DNA of 64,000 nt. Origin: Planctomycetota bacterium (GTDB taxonomy: Bacteria; Planctomycetota; UBA1135; GCA-002686595). Location of the stretch: positions 295,108-359,107 of the forward strand of contig JACKHT010000003.1 in the NCBI GenBank assembly GCA_020638855.1, given 5' to 3'. Both the position numbers and the translations under genes were made by a program. The notes beneath the pieces are model-generated. The model ran no database searches, was not told the origin of the DNA, and saw nothing but the letters and a program-made list of their open reading frames with translations. Shown piece by piece: positions 63,208-64,000 of the stretch (position 1 is its first letter; the number at the start of each line of letters is the position of its first letter).

Positions 63208-63252
63208 GACAGCGGCAGACGCCCTGCCGCCCATCCGCGGCAGGGCAGTACC
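63206..63252 (+). repeat. REP-like palindrome, copy e
   Basis: Core aagacagcggcagacgccctg, then the perfect 9-bp hairpin ccctgccgc-ccatcc-gcggcaggg and cagtacc. It overlaps the TAA of the upstream gene and lies 18 bp from the stop of the RAYT gene. Confidence 0.85.
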
Positions 63253-63269
63253 GCACGACTCCAGGCCGC

Positions 63270-64000
63270 TCATTCCAGGCCGACTGCCGGCTTCAGGGCC
63301 TCGTAGGCGACCTGTGCGGCGCGATCTCGGTAGTCGGGGTTCGAAAGGACGAGTTCGTTGTGTTTGTTTGCGCGACGGCGAGCGAAGGATGCCGGCTTTT
63401 CGATGCGCTCGGCAATTTGTTGCCAGGTGAAGCCGCACATCGCGTGTAGACCTGCAATCCAGAGCAGCTCAGCGCCCCGCCATACGTGCCCGGAGGCTTC
63501 GATCCACCAAGGACCTTGTGCATCAAGGTTCGATTGCAGTGCGCGCTGCAAGGCAGCGGATGCACAGACCGGCAAGCCTACCCGATGTCCGTCCGCCACC
63601 TTTGCTTTGAACTGCATCCAGGCCCGCACCTGGCTTTTCGATGTGCCCGTCAAGTCGTGGACAGGTTCGGGCCTGGCCGTGCTTCGCATGCGTGCTTCCA
63701 CCCATTCCCAGACCTCCGACAAATCCTGGGGATGTTTCGAGCCGAATGCGGTTTGGTATGCACTCGCCGTGAATTCCTGTTGCCCTGCGATCTTGCACGC
63801 TTCCGCCTGAACCCAGCTCCGGTTCAGCCATGGCATGCCCCGAGGCGCCATGTGGCCGGCAGCGCTCGACAGGCCATAGCGGTGGGCTTGGGCCACAAGT
63901 CCGGCCTTCACCGGGTTGTGATCGATGTAGCGTACCAGGGTGCGGCGATACTCGATCGTATCCACAGGCCGGGAGAAGTAGCGCCCTCGGATCAAGGAGC
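63270..64000 (-). CDS. REP-associated tyrosine transposase (RAYT, Y1_Tnp family), partial at 5' end
   Basis: The frame is open to the right edge, so the N-terminus with the HUH catalytic core lies outside. The visible ~243 residues begin SLIRGRYFSRPVDTIEYRRT and LVRYIDHNPVKAGLVAQAHR, the conserved RAYT segment following the HUH motif. A C-terminal extension contains WRGAELLWIAGLHAMCGFTW and IAERIEKPASFARRRANKH, a helix-turn-helix-like tail. RAYTs are domesticated IS200/IS605-like single-strand transposases that mobilise REP palindromes; five REP-like elements lie within 3.3 kb upstream. The catalytic Tyr is not in view or could not be assigned. Confidence 0.85.
   Translation of the reverse strand, partial: SLIRGRYFSRPVDTIEYRRTLVRYIDHNPVKAGLVAQAHRYGLSSAAGHMAPRGMPWLNRSWVQAEACKIAGQQEFTASAYQTAFGSKHPQDLSEVWEWVEARMRSTARPEPVHDLTGTSKSQVRAWMQFKAKVADGHRVGLPVCASAALQRALQSNLDAQGPWWIEASGHVWRGAELLWIAGLHAMCGFTWQQIAERIEKPASFARRRANKHNELVLSNPDYRDRAAQVAYEALKPAVGLE

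Noticed and set aside
1..64000. tRNA, rRNA or riboswitch genes
   Set aside because: No tRNA-like cloverleaf with a convincing T-arm, no rRNA segment and no recognisable riboswitch core was found by reading both strands; short structured RNAs could be missed.

Overview
The window (64 kb, GC-rich, roughly 60-68% by eye) looks like a chromosomal segment of a member of the Planctomycetota. The main evidence is a DUF1501 gene directly behind a large EF-hand/PSCyt1/DUF1549/DUF1553 gene (45744-50080). Supporting evidence is an RNA polymerase ECF sigma factor fused to a membrane anchor and periplasmic-type domains (50372-52825), and seven secreted proteins that end in one shared C-terminal domain. 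No rRNA, tRNA, CRISPR array or phage structural module was found. Species cannot be named from the sequence alone.

Layout. 1-5.7 kb: a Tm-1-like/UPF0261 gene (cut by the window edge) and its TIM-barrel partner, separated by a lipoprotein gene, then a MORN-like protein and a hemolysin-III family membrane protein. 6-12.6 kb: DNA glycosylase, DsrE-like protein, the first C-terminal-domain (CTD) protein, MgtC, a 79-bp MITE, a SulP transporter and a voltage-gated potassium channel. 12.6-17.4 kb: a type IV pilin/pseudopilin operon with a divergent HAMP protein. 17.5-26.2 kb: renalase-like oxidoreductase, beta-helix/PA14 protein, spondin/CHRD protein, and a MoxR-DUF58-transglutaminase operon. 26.4-35.4 kb: P-loop kinase, CTD protein, VOC lipoprotein, cysD-cysNC, and two further CTD proteins, one with an arylsulfotransferase-like front. 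35.5-43.1 kb: threonine-aldolase-like enzyme, five-haem cytochrome, and the ybbP-ybbA/tesA block. 43.3-50.1 kb: a CTD protein bracketed by an 87-bp duplication of the DUF1501 gene end, then DUF1501 and the PSD1-type gene. 50.4-57.6 kb: sigma-factor fusion, a 1.2-kb insertion sequence, ApbE-DUF2271 with PepSY, and rmlC. 57.9-64 kb: two CTD proteins, a coupled small membrane protein, five REP-like palindromes, an unknown A/T-richer gene, and a RAYT-type Y1 transposase running off the right edge.

How the parts relate. Three systems stand out. (1) A modular C-terminal domain of about 130-155 residues is joined to seven different secreted front ends (FG-GAP, PPC-like, arylsulfotransferase-like and others) and is a candidate sorting or surface-attachment tag. 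(2) A REP/RAYT system has palindromes abutting stop codons around A/T-richer genes. (3) An insertion sequence shares its terminal repeats with a MITE 44 kb away, and the MITE supplies part of the mgtC stop codon. Coding starts were moved from the longest possible ORF to the most plausible internal start wherever a signal peptide, overlap or family length supported that.
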